From contig JADFDS010000014.1 of NCBI GenBank assembly GCA_018262715.1, positions 1 to 54,737 of the forward strand: a stretch of 54,737 nucleotides of DNA, read 5' to 3'. Shown one piece after another: positions 18,052 through 26,908 of this stretch (position 1 is its first letter; every line of letters begins with the position of its first letter). The notes under the pieces are model-generated. The model had not been told where the DNA came from. It did not search any database and saw only the letters and a list, made by a program, of their open reading frames with translations. Position numbers and translations under genes: made by a program. The stretch comes from Bacteroidota bacterium (lineage in GTDB: Bacteria; Bacteroidota; Bacteroidia; Bacteroidales; VadinHA17).

Positions 18052-19569
18052 ATGGACAAGAACAGGGTGATTTTCTTTGACACTACCCTCCGTGACGGAG
18101 AACAGGTTCCGGGATGCCAGCTCAACACCGTTGAAAAGATCGAAGTTGCAAAGTCGCTCGAAGCACTGGGTGTTGATGTAATCGAGGCAGGATTCCCGGT
18201 TTCCAGTCCGGGCGACTTCCGTTCTGTTGTTGAGATATCGAAAGCTGTCAGGGAGCCGGTTATATGCGCACTTACGCGGGCGGTGAAAAAAGACATAGAA
18301 GTGGCTGCCGAAGCACTGCAGTATGCTGAAAGAAAGCGGATCCACACCGGCATAGGCACCTCGCCGTGGCATATTCAGTACAAGATCAGGACCACCCCGG
18401 AAGAGATAATCAAAAGAGCTGCAGATGCAGTCAGGTACGCCAGGAAATTCACCGATGACGTGGAATTCTATGCAGAAGACGCAGGCCGGAGCGACAATGA
18501 GTATCTCGCCAGGGTGACTGAGGCCGTGATCAACGCCGGCGCCACAGTTGTCAACATACCTGATACTACGGGTTACTGCCTGCCTGAAGAGTATGGCAGC
18601 AAGATCAGGTATCTCATGGAGAATGTGCCGAACATTGACAGGGCCATCCTCTCCACCCACTGTCACAACGACCTGGGCATGGCCACCGCCAACACCATGA
18701 TGGGCCTCATCAACGGTGCACGGCAGGCAGAGGTGACTATCAACGGCATAGGCGAGAGGGCTGGCAACACCTCACTCGAGGAGGTGGCAATGATCATTAA
18801 AAGCCACCATGACCTAAACCTCACCACCGCCATCAGGTCGAAACTTATCTTCAGCACCAGCAGGCTGGTCTCCACACTGATGAGCATGCCTGTCCAGCCC
18901 AACAAGGCCATCGTAGGACGGAATGCTTTTGCACACTCCTCCGGTATACACCAGGACGGCGTGCTGAAAAAACGCGAGAACTATGAGATAATCGATCCGA
19001 ACGAGGTGGGAGTCAGGGAGTCATCGATCATCCTTACCGCCCGAAGCGGCAGGGCTGCACTGAATCACCGGCTCGAAGCACTGGGTATTGAGCTGGGCAA
19101 GGAGGAACTCGATGAGATCTACCATCGCTTCCTGATGCTGGCCGACAAGAAAAAGGAGATCAATGATGAAGACATCAGGATATTGTCGGGGGAAGTCTTC
19201 CGGGGAGAAAAACGGCTCAAGCTGGAGTCGCTGCAGGTCCTCTGCGGAAACTCCGTAATGCCTGTGGCCACCGTGGGTATCAGGGTCAATGGTGAGGTGC
19301 ACACCTCAACGGCTCCCGGCAACGGGCCAATTGACGCTGCATTCACCGCTGTGAAACACCTGATACAGGAGAATGTGCATCTTGAGGAATTCCTCATCCA
19401 GGCCATTACCCGGGGAAGTGATGACATGGGCAAGGTCCACATCCAGGTTGAGCATGAGGGAAACATTTTTTACGGTTTCTCCGCAAACACTGATATAGTC
19501 ACAGCATCAGTTGAGGCATTCATCGATGCAATTTCAAAGATTGATAATGAGCGGAAAGACACTCTTTGA
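18052..19569 (+). CDS. leuA: 2-isopropylmalate synthase LeuA
   Basis: Condenses acetyl-CoA with 2-oxoisovalerate, committing carbon to leucine. It has the DRE-TIM catalytic motif [14 protein letters not shown] at the N terminus, the metal-binding [34 protein letters not shown], and a C-terminal regulatory LeuA dimer domain (about residues 380-500) for leucine feedback. The 505-residue length is normal. It overlaps the leuC start by 23 bases. The paralogue at 21661 is a separate citramalate synthase. Confidence 0.94.
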   Translation: MDKNRVIFFDTTLRDGEQVPGCQLNTVEKIEVAKSLEALGVDVIEAGFPVSSPGDFRSVVEISKAVREPVICALTRAVKKDIEVAAEALQYAERKRIHTGIGTSPWHIQYKIRTTPEEIIKRAADAVRYARKFTDDVEFYAEDAGRSDNEYLARVTEAVINAGATVVNIPDTTGYCLPEEYGSKIRYLMENVPNIDRAILSTHCHNDLGMATANTMMGLINGARQAEVTINGIGERAGNTSLEEVAMIIKSHHDLNLTTAIRSKLIFSTSRLVSTLMSMPVQPNKAIVGRNAFAHSSGIHQDGVLKKRENYEIIDPNEVGVRESSIILTARSGRAALNHRLEALGIELGKEELDEIYHRFLMLADKKKEINDEDIRILSGEVFRGEKRLKLESLQVLCGNSVMPVATVGIRVNGEVHTSTAPGNGPIDAAFTAVKHLIQENVHLEEFLIQAITRGSDDMGKVHIQVEHEGNIFYGFSANTDIVTASVEAFIDAISKIDNERKDTL

Positions 19570-20956
19570 CAAGATATGGGATGCCCACGTTGTCAGGTCA
19601 ATAAGCGGCGGGCCGGATGTGCTGTACATAGACCGCCACTATATCCACGAGGTCACCAGCCCGCAGGCTTTCAACGGTCTGCGGCAGAGAGGTATTAATA
19701 TTTTCCGGCCGGAGAGGATCATTGCCACTTCTGACCATAATATACCCACGGTCAACCAGCACCTCCCCATAGCAGATCCTGTGTCCCGGTTGCAGGTTGA
19801 GACACTGGAGGAGAACTGCCGTGCTGCAGGTATCAGGTATTACGGGATGGGTGATCCGCGAAACGGCATCGTGCACGTCACAGGACCAGAGCAGGGATTC
19901 ACCCTTCCTGGAATGACCATTGTCTGTGGCGACAGCCACACCTCCACCCACGGAGCTTTTGGAACAATTGCCTTTGGAATAGGCACCAGCGAAGTGGAGA
20001 TGGTGCTTGCAACGCAATGCCTTCTCCAGACCAGACCGAAGCAGATGAGGATCAATGTTAAAGGGGAACTGCATGAGGGAGTCACCTCCAAGGACCTGAT
20101 CCTCCATATCATAGCTTCACTGACTGCCGGAGGCGCCACAGGCTACTTCGTGGAATATGCCGGCGAGGCTGTCAGGAAGCTGAGCATGGAGTCACGCATG
20201 ACTGTATGCAATATGAGCATCGAAATGGGAGCCCGCGGCGGGCTTATCGCTCCCGATGAGGTGACCTTCAACTGGTTGGCTCAGATACCTTCTGTATCTG
20301 ATAACAGGGAATTTGCCCGCCTGATTCATCACTGGCACTCTCTCAGGAGTGACCGCGGAGCCGGCTTTGAAAGGGAAGTCACCTTTGACGCCTCCAAAGT
20401 AACCCCGATGATAACCTACGGAACCAGTCCCGGCATGGGAATGGCCGTCAACGGGGTAATTCCATCACCTGATTATGCAGGCTCCTCTGCAAACGGCTCG
20501 TATCTCAGATCGCTTGAATATATGGGATTCAAACCCGGGATGAAGCTGCTTGGCCACCCAATCGACTACGTCTTTCTTGGAAGTTGTACCAACGGACGGA
20601 TAGAGGATCTCAGGCTCTTTACCGCAGCTGTTGCAGGCAAAAAGAAAGCTGCCGGTGTCACTGCCCTCATAGTGCCGGGATCACAGCAGGTGGCAAGGCA
20701 GGCAGAACGCGAAGGACTCACGGAGACACTCAGGCTTGCCGGTTTTGAGATGAGACAACCTGGCTGTTCCTCGTGCCTGGCTATGAATGAGGATAAGATC
20801 CCTTCAGGAAAATATGCGGTCTCCACCTCAAACCGAAACTTCGAGGGCCGGCAGGGAACGGGAGCAAGGACACTTCTGGCCGGGCCGCTGGTGGCAGCGG
20901 CAGCAGCGGTGACCGGAAAAATTACAGACCCGAGGGAACTTGTGTGGAATCAGTAA
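19547..20956 (+). CDS. leuC: Isopropylmalate isomerase large subunit LeuC
   Basis: Aconitase-family subunit that, with LeuD, isomerises 2- to 3-isopropylmalate; it would also serve the citramalate branch. Visible motifs are [26 protein letters not shown], the first cluster Cys in FLGSCTNGR, and the other two in [12 protein letters not shown]. The ATG at 19547 ([10 protein letters not shown]) gives 469 residues and the family N terminus; the open frame upstream of it lies inside leuA. A 111-base gap to leuD holds no recognisable gene. Confidence 0.95.
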   Translation: MSGKTLFDKIWDAHVVRSISGGPDVLYIDRHYIHEVTSPQAFNGLRQRGINIFRPERIIATSDHNIPTVNQHLPIADPVSRLQVETLEENCRAAGIRYYGMGDPRNGIVHVTGPEQGFTLPGMTIVCGDSHTSTHGAFGTIAFGIGTSEVEMVLATQCLLQTRPKQMRINVKGELHEGVTSKDLILHIIASLTAGGATGYFVEYAGEAVRKLSMESRMTVCNMSIEMGARGGLIAPDEVTFNWLAQIPSVSDNREFARLIHHWHSLRSDRGAGFEREVTFDASKVTPMITYGTSPGMGMAVNGVIPSPDYAGSSANGSYLRSLEYMGFKPGMKLLGHPIDYVFLGSCTNGRIEDLRLFTAAVAGKKKAAGVTALIVPGSQQVARQAEREGLTETLRLAGFEMRQPGCSSCLAMNEDKIPSGKYAVSTSNRNFEGRQGTGARTLLAGPLVAAAAAVTGKITDPRELVWNQ

Positions 20957-21067
20957 ATGAAGAAAAACAGACACAGGAAATCACCATGAGGAACTTACAA
21001 AAAGAATTGAGGGTCATATTTCATTCGAGTTCCATTCGGCCAAAAAAAATAAGATGCTGATAAACAC

Positions 21068-21664
21068 ATGAAAAGAGCAGAATTCACAATACTCGAATCA
21101 ACAGCCGTTCCCCTGCCGCTGGCCAATATTGACACTGACCAGATAATACCTGCCCGCTTCCTCTCCGCAACAGGAAGGGAGGGATTCGGTAACAACCTGT
21201 TCCGCGACTGGAGATATGACGCTGATGGCAACCCCGTTCCCGGATTCGTGCTCAACAGGCCTGAATTCCGGGGTGAAATACTCATCGCAGGAAGCAATTT
21301 CGGCTGCGGCTCAAGCAGGGAACATGCCGTCTGGGCCATCACCGGCCATGATTTCAGGGCGGTGGTGTCTGACTCCTTTGCCGATATTTTCATGAACAAC
21401 GCGCTCAATAACGGGTTGCTGACAGTCACGGTCACACCGGAGTTCCTGGCGCAGCTGACAGGACTGATCACCTCCAAGCCTGAAACCATAGTGCGGGTAG
21501 ACCTTCCGGGACAGGTTATCACTGTTCCCGGATCCGGATTACAGGCCGGTTTCCCGGTAAATCCTTTCAGAAAGGAATGCCTCATAAAGGGGCTTGATAA
21601 TATTGATTATCTCCTTTCGATGAAAGAGGATATAATGGCGTTTGAGAAAAACAGGCAGGCGTGA
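21068..21664 (+). CDS. leuD: Isopropylmalate isomerase small subunit LeuD
   Basis: 198-residue swivel subunit of isopropylmalate isomerase. Shows the family segments PLPLANIDTDQIIPARFL, ILIAGSNFGCGSSREHAVWA and DIFMNNALNNGLL. It partners with LeuC. The stop overlaps the GTG start of cimA by four bases, indicating translational coupling. Confidence 0.95.
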   Translation: MKRAEFTILESTAVPLPLANIDTDQIIPARFLSATGREGFGNNLFRDWRYDADGNPVPGFVLNRPEFRGEILIAGSNFGCGSSREHAVWAITGHDFRAVVSDSFADIFMNNALNNGLLTVTVTPEFLAQLTGLITSKPETIVRVDLPGQVITVPGSGLQAGFPVNPFRKECLIKGLDNIDYLLSMKEDIMAFEKNRQA

Positions 21665-23223
21665 AAGTGGAAATACTTGATACCACCCTCAGGGACGGCG
21701 AGCAGACAAAGGGCGTTTCCTATTCGCCTCATGAGAAGCTGCACATAGCCACAATGCTTCTTCGTGATCTGAAGACCGACCGTATTGAGGTTGCCTCGGC
21801 AAGAGTCTCGCCCGGGGAACAGGAGGCAGTGCGGCTTATAACCTCGTGGGCGGAACAGAACGGCATGGCTGACAGGATTGAAGTGCTGGGATTCGTTGAC
21901 GGTGCCAGATCACTTGACTGGATCAGGGAGGCGGGAGGAAGGGTGATCAACCTCCTCTGCAAGGGCTCATCGCGCCACCTGGAAAAACAGCTGAGAAAAA
22001 CCCCTGATGAGCATTTATGTGACATCCTTGATATCGTGTCGATGGCAGAGACCAGGGACATGATTGTCAATATCTACCTTGAAGACTGGTCAAACGGCAT
22101 GCTCTCATCGCCAGGTTACGTAATCCGGATGGTTGACGCCCTGGCCGGAAGCGGCATAAAAAGGATCATGCTGCCTGACACCCTCGGGATACTGAATCCT
22201 GACCAGACATTTAACTTCTGTTCGCAGATGACTGCCAGGCAGCCGGAAGTCCATTTTGATTTTCATCCTCATAACGACTATGACCTCTCGGTAGCAAACA
22301 TTTTTTCGGCGGTTAAGGCCGGAGTAAGAGGGGTGCATACCACTGTGAACGGCCTCGGCGAGAGGGCCGGCAACGCACCGCTCTCAAGCGTTATCGCTCT
22401 GCTGCGTGACCATCTCGATGCCGAAACGGATGTAAACGAGTATGAGATTACACGTATCAGCCGGATGGTGGAAAAATTCAGCGGAATACGGATACCTGTA
22501 AACAAGCCGGTCATCGGGGCAAATGTCTTTACCCAGACATCAGGGGTACATGCTGACGGTGACCGGAAGGACAATCTTTACTGTAGTACCCTTGGCCCGG
22601 AGAGATTTGGGAGAAAGAGGGAATATGCACTCGGGAAGCAGTCGGGCAAAGCTACAATCCGCAAGAACCTGGAGGAGTTCGGGCTGGAACTGAGCCCGGA
22701 TCTGATTGCCAGGGTTACGGAGAGGGTGATTGAACTGGGTGACAAGAAGGAAAGTGTCACCCGCGATGACCTCCCTTTCATCATTGCGGATGTTCTTGGC
22801 GATGATCGTTCCGGCTACAGGGTTTTCATCCGGAACTACTCGCTTAATCTCACCTGCGGCCTTAAGCCCTCGGCAAGCGTGCAGGTGGAAATTGACGGAA
22901 TCCTTCACCAGGAGACCGCCGCCGGTGACGGACAGTATGATGCATTCATGAAGGCCCTGAGAAAGATCTATGAGTCGCTTGGGACCGGATTGCCCCTGCT
23001 CACAGATTACGAGGTGTCAATTCCCCCGGGAGGAAAAACCGACGCCCTTGTCGAAACCGTTATCAGATGGAACCATAATGGCAGGGAGTTCAGAACGAGG
23101 GGGCTTGATGCCGATCAGACCGAATCAGCCATCAAGGCAACGGAAAAAATGCTCAACATCATCTGCAACAATGAGACAAATAAAGAATACAACAAATTAA
23201 TTGAAATAGTGAATGAATTATAA
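21661..23223 (+). CDS. cimA: (R)-citramalate synthase CimA
   Basis: DRE-TIM enzyme expected to condense pyruvate and acetyl-CoA to citramalate, giving 2-oxobutyrate (isoleucine precursor) after LeuCD and LeuB. The N terminus [20 protein letters not shown], the IEVASARVSPGE segment, VYLEDWSNG-like IYLEDWSNGM, FDFHPHNDYDLSVAN and YEVSIPPGGKTDALVET match the Leptospira-type citramalate synthase, not ordinary LeuA. A true leuA lies in the same operon. The start is GTG at 21661, overlapping the leuD stop, and the end overlaps leuB by 11 bases. No threonine deaminase gene is in the window, which fits this route. Confidence 0.85.
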   Translation: MKVEILDTTLRDGEQTKGVSYSPHEKLHIATMLLRDLKTDRIEVASARVSPGEQEAVRLITSWAEQNGMADRIEVLGFVDGARSLDWIREAGGRVINLLCKGSSRHLEKQLRKTPDEHLCDILDIVSMAETRDMIVNIYLEDWSNGMLSSPGYVIRMVDALAGSGIKRIMLPDTLGILNPDQTFNFCSQMTARQPEVHFDFHPHNDYDLSVANIFSAVKAGVRGVHTTVNGLGERAGNAPLSSVIALLRDHLDAETDVNEYEITRISRMVEKFSGIRIPVNKPVIGANVFTQTSGVHADGDRKDNLYCSTLGPERFGRKREYALGKQSGKATIRKNLEEFGLELSPDLIARVTERVIELGDKKESVTRDDLPFIIADVLGDDRSGYRVFIRNYSLNLTCGLKPSASVQVEIDGILHQETAAGDGQYDAFMKALRKIYESLGTGLPLLTDYEVSIPPGGKTDALVETVIRWNHNGREFRTRGLDADQTESAIKATEKMLNIICNNETNKEYNKLIEIVNEL

Positions 23224-24286
23224 GATAGCGCTTCTTCCGGGAGATGGCATAGGTCCGGAAGTGATTGAGCAGGCAGTCAGGGTGTTGAATGTCACCGGTG
23301 AGGTTACCGGCCACACCTTCAGCTTCACTGAAGGGATGGTGGGGGCTGTGGCCATCGACCATACCGGAAATCCCTTCCCTGATGAGACCCTTCACCTGTG
23401 CCGCAGGTCAGATGCTATCCTCTTCGGCGCCATCGGCCACCCCAGATATGATAATGACCCTTCTGCAAAGGTAAGGCCGGAGCAGGGTCTGCTGAGGATG
23501 AGGAGTGAGCTGGGACTCTATGCCAATGTAAGGCCCGTGAAGAGTATACCCGGGATGGCAGGCATTTCACCGCTGAAGGAGGAGATAGTGGCAGGGACCG
23601 ATATTGTGATGATACGTGAACTGACTGGCGGCATTTACTTCGGTAAACCACGGGGCCGTTCTGAAGACGGACTGACCGCATTTGACACCTGCACCTACAG
23701 CAGGTATGAGGTGGAGCGTGTGGTGCACCTGGGTTGCAGGTATGCCGTCCAACGAAGGAAGAAAGTGACTGTGGTTGACAAGGCTAATGTGCTTGCTACA
23801 TCTCGTCTCTGGCGCGAAACAGCAAAGGAGATTGTTGCTGAATACCCTGAGATTGAAATGGAATTCATGTTCGTTGACAATGCTGCAATGCAGATAATCA
23901 GGAACCCGTCAGCATTTGATGTCATAGTTACCGAGAACATGTTCGGAGACATTCTCTCTGATGAGGCGAGTGTGATCACCGGATCGCTCGGAATGCTGCC
24001 GTCTGCATCAATAGGGCTGTCTGCCTCTCTCTATGAGCCAATCCATGGCTCGTTTCCGCAGGCGGCAGGAAAAAATACAGCCAACCCCGTGGGAACGATA
24101 CTATCCGCTGCAATGATGCTCGAACTTAGCTTCGGCCTTGTGAAGGAAGCAGGACTGATCACCAGGGCGGTGGAGGAGACGATAAGGGAAGGGGTGGTAA
24201 CCCCGGATCTGAGTCATGATAATCCTGTTACAACCACAGCGATGGGGCAGAGGATCTGTGAACAGGTTAAGGCGCTTTCACGTTAA
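23213..24286 (+). CDS. leuB: 3-isopropylmalate dehydrogenase LeuB
   Basis: NAD-dependent beta-decarboxylating dehydrogenase completing the leucine-specific steps and, with cimA, probably the citramalate branch. The 357 residues show LLPGDGIGPEVIEQAV, LRMRSELGLYANVRPV, ELTGGIYFGKPRG, VDNAAMQII, NMFGDILSDEAS and EPIHGSFPQAAGK. The last gene of the operon; its start is inside the end of cimA. Confidence 0.96.
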   Translation: MNYKIALLPGDGIGPEVIEQAVRVLNVTGEVTGHTFSFTEGMVGAVAIDHTGNPFPDETLHLCRRSDAILFGAIGHPRYDNDPSAKVRPEQGLLRMRSELGLYANVRPVKSIPGMAGISPLKEEIVAGTDIVMIRELTGGIYFGKPRGRSEDGLTAFDTCTYSRYEVERVVHLGCRYAVQRRKKVTVVDKANVLATSRLWRETAKEIVAEYPEIEMEFMFVDNAAMQIIRNPSAFDVIVTENMFGDILSDEASVITGSLGMLPSASIGLSASLYEPIHGSFPQAAGKNTANPVGTILSAAMMLELSFGLVKEAGLITRAVEETIREGVVTPDLSHDNPVTTTAMGQRICEQVKALSR

Positions 24287-24307
24287 GATCCCGGACGAAG
24301 AATAAAG

Positions 24308-24347
24308 GGAATCCGAAGGCGCCGGACTGATTCCTGTTGATTTTTTT
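24308..24347 (+). terminator. Probable terminator of the ilv-leu operon
   Basis: An imperfect stem pairs GGAATCCG (24308-24315) with CGGACTGATTCC (24323-24334), followed after a few bases by seven T residues (24341-24347). It lies 22 bases past the leuB stop and ahead of the his promoter. The stem has a two-base bulge, so strength is uncertain. Confidence 0.5.
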
Positions 24348-24377
24348 CAGTTTCCGGCAGGAGATTCAATAAATAAG

Positions 24378-24385
24378 TATATTTG
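24378..24385 (+). promoter_or_regulatory. Promoter of the his operon, TATATTTG box
   Basis: Exact TAnnTTTG match followed by C, ending 17 bases before the leader ATG, the same distance as in the ilv and trp leaders. No clear TTTG element is seen at the -33 distance. Confidence 0.55.
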
Positions 24386-24401
24386 CACCGGACAATTGAC
24401 A

Positions 24402-24461
24402 ATGAACACAAACAGGATACATCACCATCATCATCATCATACTTGCTCTCAGGCGAGATGA
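24402..24461 (+). CDS. his operon leader peptide (seven consecutive His)
   Basis: A 19-codon frame, MNTNRIHHHHHHHTCSQAR, with seven His codons in a row (24420-24440). This is the classic composition of a histidine-operon attenuation leader, as in enterobacterial hisL, but in a different phylum and with unrelated flanking residues. Its last codons (TCT CAG GCG) contain the antiterminator arm at 24449-24455, so a ribosome that passes the His codons masks it. Confidence 0.93.
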   Translation: MNTNRIHHHHHHHTCSQAR

Positions 24462-24523
24462 AAATGGTGTGTGGTGAAAACTGAATATCATAAACCCGTC
24501 TGAGCAGATCAGGCGGGTTTTTT
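24449..24523 (+). terminator. his attenuator: terminator with competing antiterminator arm
   Basis: Terminator stem of 12 pairs with one T-G wobble (24492-24503 with 24509-24520), loop GCAGA, and a run of six T at 24518-24523. The segment TCAGGCG at 24449-24455 repeats the terminator's 3' arm (24509-24515) and can pair with CGTCTGA in the 5' arm (24497-24503). Ribosome stalling on the His codons would expose it and allow read-through into hisG. Confidence 0.88.
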
Positions 24524-24563
24524 GTTGCTCCGTGGTTTGCTCAGGCATAAGACAAAATGCGGA

Positions 24564-25421
24564 ATGAGCATACTGAAGATAGCAATCCAGAAAAGCGGGA
24601 GACTGAGTGAGAGCTCCCGGAAACTCTTTGACGAATGCGGGATAAGGATCAGCAACGGCGCAGGAACCCTTAAAGTGGTTGCTGGTAACTTCCCGGCAGA
24701 GATACTCCTCCTCCGCGATGACGATATCCCTCAGTACGTTGAACAGCAGGTGGCTGACATAGGCATCGTTGGGGAGAATATAGTCCTCGAGAAGCAGAGG
24801 GAGGTGGATATCCTTGAACAGCTTGGCTTCGGCGGATGCCGACTCTCCCTTGCAATACCTAAAGAGGATAATTACACCGGTCCGGGCTATTTCATGAACA
24901 AAAGGGTGGCAACAAGCTATCCGTCACTGCTAACCGGATATTTCAGATCACGGAACATCAGAGCTGAGATAGAGGAACTCAGCGGCAGTGTGGAGATAGC
25001 TCCCGGCATCGGGCTGGCTGACGGTATATGTGACATCGTCAGTTCGGGAAGCACGCTGCTGACAAACGGCCTGAAGGAGGTGGAGACAGTCATGAAGAGC
25101 CAGGCAGTTATCATTGCCAACCGGAACATCAGCGGCCAGAAGAGGGAGATACTTGAAAAGCTGCTCTTCCGCATCAGGGCTGTGAAAAACGCCAGTGAAA
25201 ACAAATACATACTCCTCAATGCCCCGGAAGCAGCAGTACCGGAGATATGCAGAATTCTTCCCGGGATGAAAAGCCCCACAATACTGCCCCTGGCAGAGAA
25301 GGGATGGTGCAGCCTCCACTCCGTTGTCAGGGAGGATGAGTTCTGGGAAAGGATAGACCGCCTGAGATCTGCCGGAGCTGAAGGGATACTTGTAATACCC
25401 ATCGAAAAAATGATTGTGTGA
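24564..25421 (+). CDS. hisG: ATP phosphoribosyltransferase HisG (long form)
   Basis: First committed step of histidine synthesis, joining ATP and PRPP. The ATG at 24564 (MSILKIAIQKSGRLSESS) gives 285 residues; the open frame upstream runs into the attenuator. Catalytic domain features include DIGIVGENIVLE, GLADGICDIVSSGSTLLTNGLKEVE and the PRPP-binding region. The C-terminal 75 residues form the HisG_C ACT-like domain for histidine feedback, marking the long form that needs no HisZ. The stop overlaps the hisD start by one base. Confidence 0.95.
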   Translation: MSILKIAIQKSGRLSESSRKLFDECGIRISNGAGTLKVVAGNFPAEILLLRDDDIPQYVEQQVADIGIVGENIVLEKQREVDILEQLGFGGCRLSLAIPKEDNYTGPGYFMNKRVATSYPSLLTGYFRSRNIRAEIEELSGSVEIAPGIGLADGICDIVSSGSTLLTNGLKEVETVMKSQAVIIANRNISGQKREILEKLLFRIRAVKNASENKYILLNAPEAAVPEICRILPGMKSPTILPLAEKGWCSLHSVVREDEFWERIDRLRSAGAEGILVIPIEKMIV

Positions 25422-26806
25422 TGAGAATATTGCTATACCCCGGTGCCGCTGAGCTGGCGGCAGCCCTGGCACGACCCTCGGATGGTAACAGGGAGATTGA
25501 CATGAAGGTCAGGGAGATACTCTCAGCAGTTATGAATGGTGGAGATGCTGCGCTCAGGAAGTACTCGGAAAAACTTGACGGCTTTGCGGCAGCCTCCCTG
25601 AGGGTTGAAGCTGACGAGATTGAGCAGGCAGAATGTGAGGTCAGCCCTGCCCTGAAAAAGGCGATCCTGTCAGCTGCCTCAAATATTGAGAAATTCCACC
25701 TTGCAGGTGCCGGAACTGCCAGGATTACACGGACCGCCCCGGAGGCTAAGCGGACCACTCCGGAGGTCACTGGTTCCACTCCGGAGGTCACCCCCACCGC
25801 CCCGGAGATCATCGAGACTGCTCCCGGTGTCCGTTGCTGGTATCGCGACTTACCCATAGAAAAAGTAGGACTATATATCCCGGGAGGAACCGCTCCCCTG
25901 TTCTCCACTGTACTGATGCTTGGTATCCCGGCCCGGCTGGCAGGGTGCGGGGAGATAGTCATGTGCACGCCACCCGGAAGGGACGGTAAAATCAATCCTC
26001 TGATACTGTATGCGGCAAAGGTTGCCGGAGTGAAAGCCGTCTTCCGTGCCGGCGGTGCCCAGGCAATAGCTGCCATGGCTTATGGTACGGAATCAATCCC
26101 GGCTGTTTACAAGATCTTCGGGCCCGGTAACCGGTTTGTCACCCGCGCCAAGGAGATTGTGCAGCTCGAGGGCAGCGCCATCGACATGCCAGCCGGGCCG
26201 AGCGAACTGATGGTCATTGCAGGCAGCAACGCCAATCCCGCCTTTATTGCGGCAGACCTCCTCTCCCAGGCTGAACACGGCACCGACAGCCAGGTGATAA
26301 TGCTCACTTACAGCCGCGAGATGATAACCCTCGTGGAGAAGGAGACAGAACGCCAGCTTGCACTCCTGCCGCGGAAAGACATTGCTGCCAGGTCGCTCGG
26401 AAACAGCTCCCTGGTACTCCTTGAATCAGAGGAAAAATGCCTGGAGGCAGCCAACCTTTACGCACCTGAACACCTGATAATTGCCACCCCTGACCCGATC
26501 CGGACATCAGAACGGGTGACCAGCGCAGGCTCGGTGTTCCTGGGCAACTACAGCAGCGAGAGCCCCGGCGACTACATGACGGGACCGAATCATACCCTCC
26601 CGACGGGAGGATTTGCCAGGAGCTTCAGCGGGGTTACCATCGGCAGTTTCATGAAGAGGATCTTCTTCCAGGAAGTGACAGCAGAGGGGATCCGGAACAT
26701 CGGGCCTGACACGGTACTGATGGCAGAGGCAGAGAGGCTCGGTGCACATGCGGCAGCAGTTTCGGTCAGGCTTGATTACCTTGATAAAAACACGCAGAAA
26801 AAGTGA
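25421..26806 (+). CDS. hisD: Histidinol dehydrogenase HisD, with a tandem-repeat insertion
   Basis: Zinc enzyme performing the last two oxidations to histidine. Family motifs: GVRCWYRDLPIEKVGLYIPGGTAPL, RAGGAQAIAAMAYGTESIP, GPGNRFVTRAK, DMPAGPSELMV, SQAEHGTDSQ, and the C-terminal NHTLPTGGFARSFSGV. At 461 residues it is about 30 longer than usual. Five tandem 7-residue units lie at residues 103-137; the last (IETAPGV) is the normal family sequence, the four before it look like diverged duplications. The catalytic core is intact. I chose the ATG at 25421 over the GTG at 25418. Confidence 0.94.
   Translation: MRILLYPGAAELAAALARPSDGNREIDMKVREILSAVMNGGDAALRKYSEKLDGFAAASLRVEADEIEQAECEVSPALKKAILSAASNIEKFHLAGAGTARITRTAPEAKRTTPEVTGSTPEVTPTAPEIIETAPGVRCWYRDLPIEKVGLYIPGGTAPLFSTVLMLGIPARLAGCGEIVMCTPPGRDGKINPLILYAAKVAGVKAVFRAGGAQAIAAMAYGTESIPAVYKIFGPGNRFVTRAKEIVQLEGSAIDMPAGPSELMVIAGSNANPAFIAADLLSQAEHGTDSQVIMLTYSREMITLVEKETERQLALLPRKDIAARSLGNSSLVLLESEEKCLEAANLYAPEHLIIATPDPIRTSERVTSAGSVFLGNYSSESPGDYMTGPNHTLPTGGFARSFSGVTIGSFMKRIFFQEVTAEGIRNIGPDTVLMAEAERLGAHAAAVSVRLDYLDKNTQKK
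25727..25831 (+). repeat. Five tandem 21-base units inside hisD
   Basis: In-frame units at 25727, 25748, 25769, 25790 and 25811 encode TRTAPEA, KRTTPEV, TGSTPEV, TPTAPEI and IETAPGV. The shared core at nucleotide level is CCGGAG preceded by an ACC/ACT-rich half. The last unit corresponds to the conserved HisD sequence just before GVRCW, suggesting expansion by repeated duplication of that segment. Confidence 0.85.
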
Positions 26807-26819
26807 AAATAAGACTGAA

Positions 26820-26888
26820 ATGGTTGAATTACCCGCAAAAGCATTGAAGTCAAAAATCAGACAGCAGAAACCCACCCGGCAGCAGTGA
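26820..26888 (+). CDS. Possible 22-residue small ORF between hisD and hisC
   Basis: A short frame starting ATG at 26820 and ending TGA at 26886-26888 fills most of the roughly 100-base hisD-hisC gap, the only sizeable gap inside an otherwise overlapping operon. The peptide is basic (Lys/Arg/Gln-rich, starting MVELPAKAL). No family is recognised and it may be chance. Confidence 0.2.
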   Translation: MVELPAKALKSKIRQQKPTRQQ

Positions 26889-26908
26889 AGTATTGATATA
26901 AGACCTTG

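Noticed and set aside
17950-18666. 238-residue antisense open frame across ilvC/leuA
   Set aside because: Opposite two well-identified genes; its sequence has no domain signature.
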